DNA of 64,000 bases from positions 1 to 64,000 of the forward strand of contig CALGRR010000024.1 of the NCBI GenBank assembly GCA_937880805.1, written 5' to 3'. Made by a program: the position numbers and the translations under genes. This stretch comes from an uncultured Clostridia bacterium. GTDB taxonomy: Bacteria; Bacillota; Clostridia; Oscillospirales; Acutalibacteraceae. Below are positions 53,155 to 62,425 of the stretch, piece by piece. Every line of letters begins with the position of its first letter. The stretch's first letter is position 1. The notes below the pieces were generated by a model. It had not been told where the DNA came from and searched no databases. It worked only from the letters and a program-made list of their open reading frames with translations.

Positions 53155-54573
53155 GTGCAGAAAATACTGAATGAAAAAAGTCAAAAAGAGCTTGAAAGGC
53201 TCCAAAAACAGCTCGCTAAGCCGAAGGGCAGGGGGTATCTTGCCTATTTTATGTTTGTGATTGCAGTTATTTATATGGCTGATGAAATCGCATCACAAAT
53301 CGGCATTCAGATGCAGACGGTTATTGCATCGCAGATTTTTGCACCCGTTTTCGGTGCAGACGTTGCGGTTGCAAGAATGTCTGCCTTCGGTACGGTTGCA
53401 ACCGTGGGCTCTGTTGTTGCATTTATTTATAAACCGCTTTCCGATAAATTTGGCAGAAGAATATTCCTTATTATCAACACTCTCGGAATGGGGCTCGGTC
53501 TGCTGTTTGTTTCAATCGCAACCAATATTCCCGTTTACCTTCTTGGTGCATTCATAATTGCGTTTTTTATTCCGCACGATATGCAGGCAGTTTATATTCA
53601 GGAATGTGCACCGCCGCAGCACCGTGCAAAAATATATTCCGTAATCAAATCCGTTGCAACACTTGCAATTTTCCTTATTCCGTATCTGCGTCAGACTTTT
53701 ATCACCGAAACCGACCTTTCAGGCTGGAGATATGTTTATATGATACCTGCAATCATTGCTCTCGGTGCAGGCATATTTGCATTCTTTACGGTGCGTGAAA
53801 GCGATGTTTTTATCAAAAACCGCATAAGACAGCTTACAGCTCCCGAAACAGAAACAATCCTTAAATCAAAGGAAGACGGCTCCCAGGGCGGCTTTGCGAA
53901 CGCATTGAGATATTGCTTTAAAAATAAACAAATGCTTTTCGTGATGATAGCAGGCGGCTTCCTGATGTTCGGTATGCTGATAACTCAATACTATGAAACC
54001 ATTATGAACTACGGTTTTATGCAGGAATATCTTGCAAACGGTATGGAATTTGAGCAAGCAAATGCAATGGCGGTCAATGCAGTTTCAAAAGCTCTTATGC
54101 TCTTTAGCTTCGGTTCGGCTTTATTCCAGCTTGTTACCGGATTTATTGCCGATAAATTCGGCAGAAAAACAACCGTAATCGTTATGACAAGCTTTATGCT
54201 TATTACATATCTGCTTTTCTATTTCGGCTCAAGAAACAGTTGGAATGAATACCTTGTCGGCTTCTTCTGCGGTGCCGCAGTTGGCAGCTATTGGGCAACG
54301 GGTGATATGATAACTCTTATGTGCTCGGAATCCGCACCTACGGGAATCCGTGTTTCCATTGCAACGGTAAGACCTATTATAACGGGTGTTATTTATGCAA
54401 TCGGAATGCTTATTAATATGGTTTTATCTAATATTCTCGGTGACGAGGCAATCGGAATGATTTGCTTCTGCACTGTTGTTCCCGGTATGATTATCGGTAT
54501 TATTATTCTTATGCTGAAAGCAAAGGAAACCCGCGGAGTTAATCTTGAGGAAATCGGTGAAGGCAATGAATAA
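53155..54573 (+). CDS. MFS transporter
   Basis: A 472-residue transporter with 12 membrane helices. A GTG start at 53155 is favoured: GGGAAG lies seven bases before it, and longer versions run into the promoter; an ATG at 53140 remains possible. YKPLSDKFGRRIF and ADKFGRKTT are the two MFS loop 2-3 and 8-9 motifs, and a proline-rich central loop separates the halves. It is coupled to the sulfatase (stop overlaps its start), so it probably takes up a sulfated or acidic sugar, or its product. Confidence 0.82.
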   Translation: MQKILNEKSQKELERLQKQLAKPKGRGYLAYFMFVIAVIYMADEIASQIGIQMQTVIASQIFAPVFGADVAVARMSAFGTVATVGSVVAFIYKPLSDKFGRRIFLIINTLGMGLGLLFVSIATNIPVYLLGAFIIAFFIPHDMQAVYIQECAPPQHRAKIYSVIKSVATLAIFLIPYLRQTFITETDLSGWRYVYMIPAIIALGAGIFAFFTVRESDVFIKNRIRQLTAPETETILKSKEDGSQGGFANALRYCFKNKQMLFVMIAGGFLMFGMLITQYYETIMNYGFMQEYLANGMEFEQANAMAVNAVSKALMLFSFGSALFQLVTGFIADKFGRKTTVIVMTSFMLITYLLFYFGSRNSWNEYLVGFFCGAAVGSYWATGDMITLMCSESAPTGIRVSIATVRPIITGVIYAIGMLINMVLSNILGDEAIGMICFCTVVPGMIIGIIILMLKAKETRGVNLEEIGEGNE

Positions 54574-56179
54574 ACCCGATATTATAGTTATAAACCCCGA
54601 CCAGATGAGGGCGGATTCTCTGCACCATCTCGGTAACCTTGCTTCATATACGCCAAACCTTGATACGCTTGCCGATGAAGGTGTCAGCTTCAGCAATGCT
54701 TTCTGTCAGAACCCCGTATGTGTACCGTCGAGATGCTCGTTTATGACGGGTACATATCCGCACACAAACGGTCATCGCACAATGAGCTATCTTCTCCGTC
54801 AAGGTGAAGATAATCTTTACCGCATACTTAAAAACTGCGGGTACTATGTCTGGACAAGCGGCAGAGGCGACTGCCTTGCAGGTCAGCAGACAAAGTGGCT
54901 CAAAGAATGCACAGATAAAATCTATAACAAATGCGGCAAGAACGCAAAGGATGAAGGCAGAGGCGAAAAGAGCGATAAAAGATACCTCAGTTTCTACCGT
55001 GGCGAAATAACGAATGTTGAGTCTGACGGTATGTGCCACGATAACGATTGGGTATGGGCAAAGGGCTGTGAAGAATTAATCAGAAAAGCGAAACCCGATG
55101 AGCCGATTTTTGCTTTTCTCGGCCTTAATAATCCGCACCCGCCGTATCATGCCGAAAAAAGATTTCTTGATTTGATTGACGAATCAAAAATTCCGCCCGC
55201 AAAAGCACCGTCAAAGCCCGAAGATAAAAAACCGTCAATGCAGTATGAGCTTTGCGATGCACTCGGGATAGGGGATTGGGATACAGAAAACATAACCGCA
55301 CTCCGAAAGACTTACCTCGCCCAATGTGCAAGGGTTGATGAGCTGACGGGCAGAATAATTAATGCTCTCAAAGATGCGGGCAGATATGATAATGCAGCAA
55401 TTTTCTTTTTCTCTGATCACGGTGATTTTACTGCTGATTACGGCATACCTGAAAAGGCTCAGAATCTGTTTGATGACTGCCTTGTGAATGTTCCGCTTAT
55501 CGTAAAACTGCCTAAATATATGCAGACCGACAGCGGCATAAACGATAATCCCGTTGAGCTGATTGATTTTTTTGCAACCGTTCTTGATATAACCAAAACG
55601 GATGCAAGCTACACGCATTTCGGTCGTTCGTTAAGAGAAACCATTGCAGATAAAACCGTATCCGTGCGTGATTTTGTGTGCAGCGAGGGCGGCAGACTGA
55701 TGAATGAAGCCCATTGTACCGAAGAGGTTGAAAACTATTTCGGAGTTGTTGCCGATGAATACGCACCAAGAATAGGTATTCAGCATAAGAATGACGGTCA
55801 GCACACAAAGGCAGTTATGATAAGAACAAAAGAATATAAATATGTTATGCGTCTTTATGAAACCGATGAATTCTATGATCTTGCAAAAGGTGAAGAAAGG
55901 AACGAAATAGATAATCCAGAATATTCAGCAATAATTGCCGATATGCGTTCAAAGCTTCTTGAATGGCTGCTTGAAACGGCAGACAGCGTGCCGAAGGATA
56001 TGGATGCCCGTTTTCCCGATGACTTCTATCTGGGAATGGTCAACGCAATAGCGGGTTTCAAAGTTTCACCGCTTATCAAAGGCGTTATGAAACTGACTCG
56101 CAACGATTTTTCAACGCTTATAAGCAAGGCTTTAAAGCTGCTTAAAATCGACACAAACGGTTTTTATAATAAGAAATAA
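54566..56179 (+). CDS. Sulfatase (arylsulfatase family)
   Basis: A 537-residue S1-type sulfatase starting at ATG 54566, overlapping the MFS gene. The formylglycine site is C52-V-P-S-R with SFMTG behind it; VINPDQMRADSL supplies metal ligands and FFFSDHGDFTADYG the third metal region. HPPYHAEKRFLDL is the middle motif. There is no signal peptide, so it is either cytoplasmic, which fits the transporter next to it, or exported by another route. A maturation enzyme (anSME) is not in the window. Confidence 0.9.
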   Translation: MNKPDIIVINPDQMRADSLHHLGNLASYTPNLDTLADEGVSFSNAFCQNPVCVPSRCSFMTGTYPHTNGHRTMSYLLRQGEDNLYRILKNCGYYVWTSGRGDCLAGQQTKWLKECTDKIYNKCGKNAKDEGRGEKSDKRYLSFYRGEITNVESDGMCHDNDWVWAKGCEELIRKAKPDEPIFAFLGLNNPHPPYHAEKRFLDLIDESKIPPAKAPSKPEDKKPSMQYELCDALGIGDWDTENITALRKTYLAQCARVDELTGRIINALKDAGRYDNAAIFFFSDHGDFTADYGIPEKAQNLFDDCLVNVPLIVKLPKYMQTDSGINDNPVELIDFFATVLDITKTDASYTHFGRSLRETIADKTVSVRDFVCSEGGRLMNEAHCTEEVENYFGVVADEYAPRIGIQHKNDGQHTKAVMIRTKEYKYVMRLYETDEFYDLAKGEERNEIDNPEYSAIIADMRSKLLEWLLETADSVPKDMDARFPDDFYLGMVNAIAGFKVSPLIKGVMKLTRNDFSTLISKALKLLKIDTNGFYNKK

Positions 56180-56182
56180 TCA

Positions 56183-56230
56183 AAACCACTTCATTATGCT
56201 TGATTGCACATTGAAGTGGTTTGATGTTTT
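56183..56230 (+). terminator. Terminator after the sulfatase gene
   Basis: AAACCACTTCA (56183-56193) pairs with TGAAGTGGTTT (56212-56222), followed by GATGTTTT; the stem sequence resembles that of the terminator at 52960. Confidence 0.75.
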
Positions 56231-56257
56231 ATATTGGTTTATTATACATAGACATAT

Positions 56258-57622
56258 TTATTCGGATTTATCTTTTTTCCACCTGCCCGATAGAAAGAAA
56301 ACAAGACCTATAACCATAGGCATATAGCCTGCTAATGCGTCGCCGTACCAGAAACCCCGGCAGCCCATTCCGACCGCAAAGCCAAGCAGAGCAGAGATGC
56401 CGATACGGCTTATCATACCGTCAATGATTGCAACCGCAAAGTTCAGTTTAGCATTGCCCGAACCGTTCATAAGAGAAAAGCTCACGGAACGTGTGGCGGA
56501 ACCGTACATATTGAGAATTGCGGGAAGAACAACAATGGATGCCATAGCAAGCACCTCCTCGTCGCCGGTGAACATTCTGAATATAGGCTCGGAGAAGAAA
56601 AACAATGCAACTGCAAGGACCGTGGAAATAAGAACGCTGCAATATAATACAACTTTCATAATTTCAGGCACACGGTTATATTTTTTGGCACCAAGACTCT
56701 GACCTACCATTGTGCTGCCGGCGGTGGTGAATGATTGAGAAACAATGCCGATCATCATATTGATTTTGTTGTAGAGTCCCGAGAGTGCCGAAAAGACAAC
56801 ACCGTAAAGATTAATCCACGATGTAAGAACAATCTTTGAAAAATTAATGGCTGCAGACTGGATTGCCATAGGTACGCCGAGAGCCACCAGCTTTTTGAAT
56901 GCCTGACGGTCAATCCTGAAGGAGTCGGGTTTGAAGTCAAATCCGAAGCTTTCTTTGTTTATGAACAAATATGCAAGTGCAATAATGAAGCTTAATCCCT
57001 GTGAAATTACAGTTGCTAACGCTGCACCGAAAACTTCCATATTTAAACCTGCAACAAAAACCAGGTCGAGCACTATGTTAACCACTGCGGCAATGGCAAT
57101 GAACACAAACGGTCGGCGGCTGTCACCCATACCGCGAAGAACTGCACTTACTATATTATAACCGTAAATGAAGAATAACCCGAAAATGCAGGTAACGGTA
57201 TAGTCCATTGTGAAAGCGTAGGACTCGGTGGGTGTGTTGAGTAAATCAAGCATTAAGCTGCGGATGAAATAGCAACCAACGGAAATAACAACCGATATTC
57301 CCAGAAGAAAGGTGAACATAGTGCCTATTGTTTTTCGGACGGCATCCATACGCTTTGCACCCACATCCTGCGAGATGAGCACCTGACCTGCTGATGAGAA
57401 GCCCATAGCTACAAAGGTCAGCAGATGCAAAACGTCGCCGCCGATAGAAACGGCTGACATACCCTCGCCGCCGATATACTGCCCCACAACTATCATATCA
57501 ACAATGTTATATATGGCTTGAAGTGCGTTTGAAACAAATAACGGAAATGCGAATTTAAGCAGCAGTTTGGTGACGCTGCCGTTTGTAAGGTCGGTGACCA
57601 TAGTTGATTTTTGTTCAGACAT
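56258..57622 (-). CDS. MATE family efflux transporter
   Basis: A 454-residue exporter with 12 predicted membrane helices. LTNGSVTKLLLKFAFPLFVSNALQAIYNIVDMIVVGQYIG at the start (residues 11-50) and LGVPMAIQSAAINFSKIVLTSWIN at the second half are typical of the NorM/DinF-like MATE group abundant in gut Clostridia. It uses Na+ or H+ to export cationic drugs or metabolites. It is a single gene with a normal 5' region. Confidence 0.93.
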   Translation of the reverse strand: MSEQKSTMVTDLTNGSVTKLLLKFAFPLFVSNALQAIYNIVDMIVVGQYIGGEGMSAVSIGGDVLHLLTFVAMGFSSAGQVLISQDVGAKRMDAVRKTIGTMFTFLLGISVVISVGCYFIRSLMLDLLNTPTESYAFTMDYTVTCIFGLFFIYGYNIVSAVLRGMGDSRRPFVFIAIAAVVNIVLDLVFVAGLNMEVFGAALATVISQGLSFIIALAYLFINKESFGFDFKPDSFRIDRQAFKKLVALGVPMAIQSAAINFSKIVLTSWINLYGVVFSALSGLYNKINMMIGIVSQSFTTAGSTMVGQSLGAKKYNRVPEIMKVVLYCSVLISTVLAVALFFFSEPIFRMFTGDEEVLAMASIVVLPAILNMYGSATRSVSFSLMNGSGNAKLNFAVAIIDGMISRIGISALLGFAVGMGCRGFWYGDALAGYMPMVIGLVFFLSGRWKKDKSE

Positions 57623-57746
57623 ATGCTTTCCTCTTTTTTATATAAACCTGAATTATCGTGCTAATTATAGCACAAATTCAACAAAAAACAACCCGAAATT
57701 TTGTGCCGATTTTTTTATAAACAACTTATTTCTACATAAATCAAAA

Positions 57747-57769
57747 TGCCCACAGATTGTCTGTGGGCA
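57747..57769 (-). terminator. Terminator of the cotJC remnant
   Basis: TGCCCACAGA and TCTGTGGGCA make a 10-bp stem with a three-base loop; on the minus strand it is followed by TTTTGATTT. Confidence 0.85.
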
Positions 57770-57775
57770 CGGTTG

Positions 57776-58300
57776 TTATTTGTTGCAATGTTTATCAAAG
57801 GACGGGTTAAATGCGTAAAAATTCTTTTCGTTGAGCTTGTCGGTTGCAAGCCTCAAGCCTTCGCCGAAACGCTGAAAATGAACGATTTCTCTTGCACGAA
57901 GGAATTTGATAGGTTCTCTGACGTCGGGGTCGTCAACAAGGCGAAGAATATTATCATAGGTAGTGCGGGCTTTTTGCTCTGCGGCGAGGTTTTCTGTCAT
58001 ATCCGTTATAACGTCACCCTTGCTCTGAATATATGCAGCGGTAAAAGGCACGCCCGAAGCGGCGGCAGGATAAACACCCGTTGTGTGGTCAACAAAATAC
58101 GCATCAAAGCCTGCTTTTCTGATTTCGTCTTCCGTAAGATTTCTTGTGAGCTGATGAACAATAGCTCCTACCATTTCAAGATGAGCAAGTTCTTCAGTGC
58201 CTATATCCGTCAGCAAGCCTTTAAGCTCGTTATAGGGCATCGCAAATCTCTGGCTGAGGTATCTCAATGATGCGGCAAGCTCACCGTCTGGGCCGCCATA
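57776..58300 (-). pseudogene. cotJC: 5'-truncated spore coat/Mn-catalase gene cotJC
   Basis: The frame encodes the C-terminal 174 residues of a CotJC-type manganese catalase: YGGPDGELAASLRYLSQRF, GLLTDIGTEELAHLEMVGA (metal-binding E and H), then NLAAEQKARTTYDNIL and REIVHFQRFGEGL. CotJC proteins normally start about 25 residues earlier with a MWxYEKKLQYP-like segment. Here homology stops at the Tyr-Gly-Gly codons (58293-58300), and the upstream frame turns into IDFLFYIFCP, running toward a serine-recombinase gene 25 bases away. There is no start codon with a ribosome site. The missing 5' part probably lies beyond an inserted element. Confidence 0.85.
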
Positions 58301-58325
58301 TGGACAAAAGATATAAAATAAAAAA

Positions 58326-59750
58326 TCAATAGAAGGTTATTTCAATATTGTTGCCTGGGCGGTGGAGGGTGATGTGGTCGATGATGGTGCGAAGGGCTTC
58401 GTTTTTGGTTTGCGGGGTTTGGTTGGGGTCCATGACAATATCGAGGACTGATATTATTTTTTGCGAGTAGGCTTTTTTATCAAATTCTTTTTCGGGCTTG
58501 GGGCATTCTGCTTCAAGCTTTTTTATTTGTGCCTGGATTTTGGCTTTGTTTTCTGCATATTCTTCGAGAGTGTCGGTGCCGTTTTCATAGGCGGCTTTTA
58601 CTCTTTGCAGTTTTCGCTGTTCGGCGGCGATGAGCTTGCCGATGCTGTCATTTGAGGAAGCGGGGGAACGGTGATGCGGTTTTAAATTAAAGCTGTTTGT
58701 TGAGGCGGCATATTCGAGGGCATTTATAACCGCATTATCGAGATTGTTTATTGTTATTGAATGAGATACCTTGCAGGAGCCTCGGCTGTAATTATGGCAT
58801 TGCAAAGATGTTTTTTGCGAAAGCTGGCAGAGGGTAGCTCCGCAGGAGCTGCATCTGACAAGGCCTTTGAGCATATAATTTGAGGTTTGCTCTTTTCGCT
58901 GATATTTAGGATACGCTTTCTTTTGAGCTTCGAGCTTATTCTGAACAGCTTCCCATATTTCGGGGGTGACAAGAGGCTCGTGAGTGCCGTCAACGGTTAT
59001 TACATTCTCGTTATTGTAATCACGCTTTGAGGCGGCTTTGCCGTCTTTGGACCATCTTATTTTTCCGATATATACGGGATTATGGAGAATGTATTCCACA
59101 AAGCGGTTATCGGGCACGTTGCCTCTTTTGGTGCGAACACCTTCGGCGGCAAGATTCATTGCAATGCGGCGAACGCCTGCACCTGCAAGATAGGATTCAA
59201 AGATGCGGCGGATAACGGGAGCTTCGGAGGGTGAGGGGATATATTCACCGTTTTGCACTTCATAGCCGAAAGGGGCAATAGAAACGATTTTGCCTTTAGA
59301 AAAGCGTTCCATCATTCCTCGCTTAACTTCGGTTGAAAGGTTTATGAGATAATATTCATCCATCCATTCAATGATACGTTCTATGAGAGAGCCGAAGGCA
59401 CTGTCGGGGTCAACGGGTTCGGAAATTGAGCGAACTTCAACACCGACTTTGCGGAGAAGATTTTTTATAACGATGCTTTCTTCCTGATTACGGGCAAAGC
59501 GGCTGAACTTCCAGACGAGAATTGCATCAAACGGATGTTCTTCGGATTTTGCAAGAGCGATCATTTTGTTAAACGAAGGGCGGTGCTTTGCATCCTTGCC
59601 GCTGATGCCGTCATCCTGAAATATAAATTCATCGGGGAGAATATAATCATTTTTCTTTGCGTATTCTCTGACGAGCTTGAGCTGACTATCGGGAGAAAAT
59701 TCAAGCTGATCATCGGTTGATACACGGATATATGCGGCTGCGGTTTTCAA
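58326..59750 (-). CDS. Large serine recombinase
   Basis: A 474-residue site-specific recombinase. The resolvase domain (1-150) has YIRVSTDDQLEFSPDSQ with catalytic Ser11 and VWKFSRFARNQEE; the Recombinase domain (about 165-270) has APFGYEVQNGEY and RRIAMNLAAEGVRTKRG; the zinc ribbon is CSSCGATLC with two later Cys (CHN, CKV); a coiled coil (about 365-420) precedes the C-terminus. Such enzymes integrate and excise phages and transposons. Its 3' end lies next to the cotJC break point, where the attachment site should be. Confidence 0.95.
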   Translation of the reverse strand: MKTAAAYIRVSTDDQLEFSPDSQLKLVREYAKKNDYILPDEFIFQDDGISGKDAKHRPSFNKMIALAKSEEHPFDAILVWKFSRFARNQEESIVIKNLLRKVGVEVRSISEPVDPDSAFGSLIERIIEWMDEYYLINLSTEVKRGMMERFSKGKIVSIAPFGYEVQNGEYIPSPSEAPVIRRIFESYLAGAGVRRIAMNLAAEGVRTKRGNVPDNRFVEYILHNPVYIGKIRWSKDGKAASKRDYNNENVITVDGTHEPLVTPEIWEAVQNKLEAQKKAYPKYQRKEQTSNYMLKGLVRCSSCGATLCQLSQKTSLQCHNYSRGSCKVSHSITINNLDNAVINALEYAASTNSFNLKPHHRSPASSNDSIGKLIAAEQRKLQRVKAAYENGTDTLEEYAENKAKIQAQIKKLEAECPKPEKEFDKKAYSQKIISVLDIVMDPNQTPQTKNEALRTIIDHITLHRPGNNIEITFY

Positions 59751-59781
59751 ATTATCACTCCCTATTTATTTTTTATGAAAA

Positions 59782-61356
59782 TCAATTTACTAAAGCTTCA
59801 ATAGTAAATGTCCATGAACCATCAGCCATATGAACGTCTATGTAGCCGTTTTCTATAGGATAGGTAGTAGAAGAACGAACGGTAGTTACTGTTGAACATT
59901 TTCCAATTTTGTTGGCAATCATATTATTATATTTGCCGCCATGAAAATAGACGATAAAATTGTGCTGTCCGTTATGAGAACCAGTTATCGAGTATTTGCC
60001 AATAGGTAATGATATGTTTTTTACATATCCGGGACCATAGCCTGAAAAACTTTGTTTTTCGAAAAGAATTTTATCACACCAAGCACATACTGCAAAAGCA
60101 TCAGTATGTCCTAAAGGTGCACCAGATTTTTCTCCGCAAGCTGAACAGATTTTGGGTTCGATACAAGTTGCAGGTTTATATGAATGTTGAGCATTTAATA
60201 TGTCTTTTTTTGCTTCTCCGCAAGAACATTCTTTAACAACATATCCATCATCCAAACATGTTGGAGAAAGACTGTCTACAATTTTGTAATAACTGTGATG
60301 ATGGATTAAAAGATTGCTGTCACGATAATCACCTAATTGCTCAAAAATCATATTAGCTTCTTCAAAATTCTTGCTATCAGCAAGCTTAACGGCTTTAGCA
60401 TACTTAAATTCCGGAATAAAAAAATATATTGTGGCAAGCACCAAAGAAATTGACAAAACCAAAATAATTGGGATTATAATTAAAGCTTTCTTGAACTTAA
60501 AGCGTTCTTTGGTTGCGATAGAGGCTGTATTTGAATCACTTGCTGTTTTTTCAGCTTTTATTGCAATACCGCATTTTTCACAGAAGTTTGAATCCTCGGT
60601 GAGTTTGTGTCCGCAGTTTCTACAATACATAATGTTTTCATCATCAATAGGTTTAGAATTTTCAATTTGTTCAGTTGCGACAGAGTTTGTTTGTTGATTA
60701 GCAGAATTATCAAAAATTAAAGTGCTTTTTTTAGTTGAAGTGAAAAATTGATCTTTGTTTTCGATAACATAATCAACAGCATCAACGAAATCAAGATTTT
60801 CTTTTCTTTGATAAATAATTGCGTTTATTGCGAGATAGTCTATTTCATCGACAGGTTCTTTAAAAGTTTTATATTTGCGTTTACCAAGCACAGAGCTTAA
60901 GGCTTTATCTGGATAGGAAGAATAAAGATTGGCACGACAAGAGAGAAAATCTACAAAGCTATAGGACTTTCCTTTATAAACAAAAATTTCATCGCAAGAA
61001 TTAAGTTCAGAAAGAGAGCAGTTTTTCAGTTGCTTATGAAGAGCTATTTTGTCAAGTATGAAATTGGAATGTGAAAGTGTGGTAAATGTGGCAATTAAAA
61101 ATATAATAAAAGCAACAACTTCGTACGGGGATATTTGAAAACTGCCATATAGCGAATAGTTGGTTATATAAGTGCTTGCAGAAGGAATCAACGCAATAAT
61201 GCCAAAAATTGCGGTTCGGAATAAAGCAGATTTTATTGAAAAGAATCTTTCTTTATTAAACCATTTGTAAACTGCAACAAAAAGCAAATAGATAATACCA
61301 AACTCTAATATTTCCATTATTAAATTGTAAAAAAAATCAAACAAATCAATATTCAT
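59782..61356 (-). CDS. Zinc-ribbon membrane protein of unknown function
   Basis: A 524-residue protein, start at ATG 61356 with GAGG upstream. Three membrane helices lie in residues 10-105. A cytoplasmic region follows, then a zinc ribbon (CRNCGHKLTEDSNFCEKCG, about 250-268), a further membrane helix (ALIIIPIILVLSISLVLATIYFF) and an outer C-terminal part. That part carries repeated Cys-pair motifs of the CLDDGYVVKECSCGE, CIEPKICSACGEKSG and CAWCDK kind and a beta-rich end. It is cargo of the recombinase element; the function is unknown. Confidence 0.65.
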   Translation of the reverse strand: MNIDLFDFFYNLIMEILEFGIIYLLFVAVYKWFNKERFFSIKSALFRTAIFGIIALIPSASTYITNYSLYGSFQISPYEVVAFIIFLIATFTTLSHSNFILDKIALHKQLKNCSLSELNSCDEIFVYKGKSYSFVDFLSCRANLYSSYPDKALSSVLGKRKYKTFKEPVDEIDYLAINAIIYQRKENLDFVDAVDYVIENKDQFFTSTKKSTLIFDNSANQQTNSVATEQIENSKPIDDENIMYCRNCGHKLTEDSNFCEKCGIAIKAEKTASDSNTASIATKERFKFKKALIIIPIILVLSISLVLATIYFFIPEFKYAKAVKLADSKNFEEANMIFEQLGDYRDSNLLIHHHSYYKIVDSLSPTCLDDGYVVKECSCGEAKKDILNAQHSYKPATCIEPKICSACGEKSGAPLGHTDAFAVCAWCDKILFEKQSFSGYGPGYVKNISLPIGKYSITGSHNGQHNFIVYFHGGKYNNMIANKIGKCSTVTTVRSSTTYPIENGYIDVHMADGSWTFTIEALVN

Positions 61357-61358
61357 TA

Positions 61359-61781
61359 TCAACGCCTCAACTTCTCTTTTATTTTATCAACAATCGGTGA
61401 GATTACAAAAAACCACAGAAGGAAAATGAGGATACAACCCCAAGAGCCAAAAAGAATTATAGTTAGAATCCAATCGCCGATTTTCTTAAAAATGCTGTCG
61501 GAATCTTCTTTTTCATCCTCTTCAAGTTCATCATAGGCATCCCAATACCCTGCATCATAGCCGCTTTCATATGCATCATAATTTATATTATCTGCATCAC
61601 CATACCCTTCGTCGTATCCTATATCATATCCCGCCTCATATCCTTCTTCAAAAGCCGCATCATATAGTTCTTGCAGTTCATCACTTAAATCATCATAATC
61701 AACATCATAAGATAGGGCAGGGAGAACAAAAGCAGAAAAGAACAGCACGGTTACAAATAGAACAGCGGTAAACTTTTTCAT
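61359..61781 (-). CDS. Acidic Tyr/Asp/Gly-repeat membrane protein
   Basis: A 140-residue protein with a signal peptide (MKKFTAVLFVTVLFFSAFVL, then PALS), an acidic repeat region (residues 25-90, units like EGYEAGYDIGYDEGYGDAD) and a C-terminal membrane helix (ILTIILFGSWGCILIFLLWFF) with a basic tail. AAAGGA precedes the start. It is encoded just upstream of the zinc-ribbon protein (the two frames nearly touch) and probably works with it in the membrane. I recognise no family. Confidence 0.65.
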   Translation of the reverse strand: MKKFTAVLFVTVLFFSAFVLPALSYDVDYDDLSDELQELYDAAFEEGYEAGYDIGYDEGYGDADNINYDAYESGYDAGYWDAYDELEEDEKEDSDSIFKKIGDWILTIILFGSWGCILIFLLWFFVISPIVDKIKEKLRR

Positions 61782-61841
61782 TTCAGACTTCCTTTACAAA
61801 TAAAATAAATCAAAAAGCAGATAATAGCTCAGGGTGAGAAA

Positions 61842-62045
61842 ATGAAAATTGAGTACAGGCTTTTTGAGTTGAGAGAAAAGGCGGGGCTGACTATAACGGA
61901 GCTTGCGGAAAAATCGGGGGTCAGCAAGACACAGATTAACCATATAGAAAACGGATTGGGAAATCCGACTGTTTTAACAATATGTTTATTGGCTAGGGCT
62001 CTGGGAGTTGAGCCGGGAGAGATTTTTATAATGCGTAATTCGTAA
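61842..62045 (+). CDS. XRE-family transcriptional regulator 1
   Basis: A 67-residue single-domain Cro/C1-type helix-turn-helix protein: FELREKAGLTITELAEKSGVSKTQINHIENGLGNPTVLTICLLARALG (given as residues 8-55). AGGGTGAG lies upstream. It is divergent from the acidic-repeat gene, 60 bases apart, so it may control it. Confidence 0.88.
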   Translation: MKIEYRLFELREKAGLTITELAEKSGVSKTQINHIENGLGNPTVLTICLLARALGVEPGEIFIMRNS

Positions 62046-62092
62046 TGCGTAATGCGAAATTATTGCTACGCAAGAGATGAACAACTCCCTTT

Positions 62093-62230
62093 GTCGCTGT
62101 GGCGACATCTCCCTCAAGAGGGAGACGGGGGGATTTAAACTGAACGCTGAGGACAGCGTTCCCTACTGAATTTTTATATGTAATGCCACCTCATCCGTCA
62201 CTATGTGACACCTTCTCCTCAAGGAGAAGG
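62093..62230. repeat. Two copies of a bipartite palindromic repeat
   Basis: Copy 1 has GTCGCTGTGGCGAC (62093-62106) then CTCCCTCAAGAGGGAG (62109-62124). Copy 2 has GTCACTATGTGAC (62197-62209) then CCTTCTCCTCAAGGAGAAGG (62211-62230). A third palindrome, AACGCTG-AGGA-CAGCGTT, sits between them (62143-62160). The two-stem layout is the same, with compensating base changes. A related copy is at 63665-63695. They resemble the dispersed non-coding palindromic elements of Clostridia and fill a 300-base gene-free gap. Confidence 0.75.
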
Positions 62231-62356
62231 CGAAGATGGTTTTTTCTTTTGGGGAAAGAATTCCGTTATAGCGGAAAAAGAGGGGGTTTTAGCGTAACAA
62301 ACTACAAAAATTTACATATATAGATAAGAACATTTCAAAAAGGGCAAAAAGGAGGG

Positions 62357-62385
62357 TTGACAAATTGAGAAATGCCCGCTAAAAT
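62357..62385 (+). promoter_or_regulatory. Promoter of a 49-aa gene
   Basis: TTGACA (62357-62362), 17-base spacer, TAAAAT (62380-62385). An ATG at 62372 falls inside this promoter, which argues against it as a start. Confidence 0.7.
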
Positions 62386-62425
62386 AATAAGCAGAACAAA
62401 TGTTCGAGAAAGAGAGGTATGTAAA

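Noticed and set aside
57746..58270. Plus-strand 174-codon frame opposite cotJC
   Set aside because: It is a mirror of the cotJC frame; the minus-strand reading clearly matches the Mn-catalase family.
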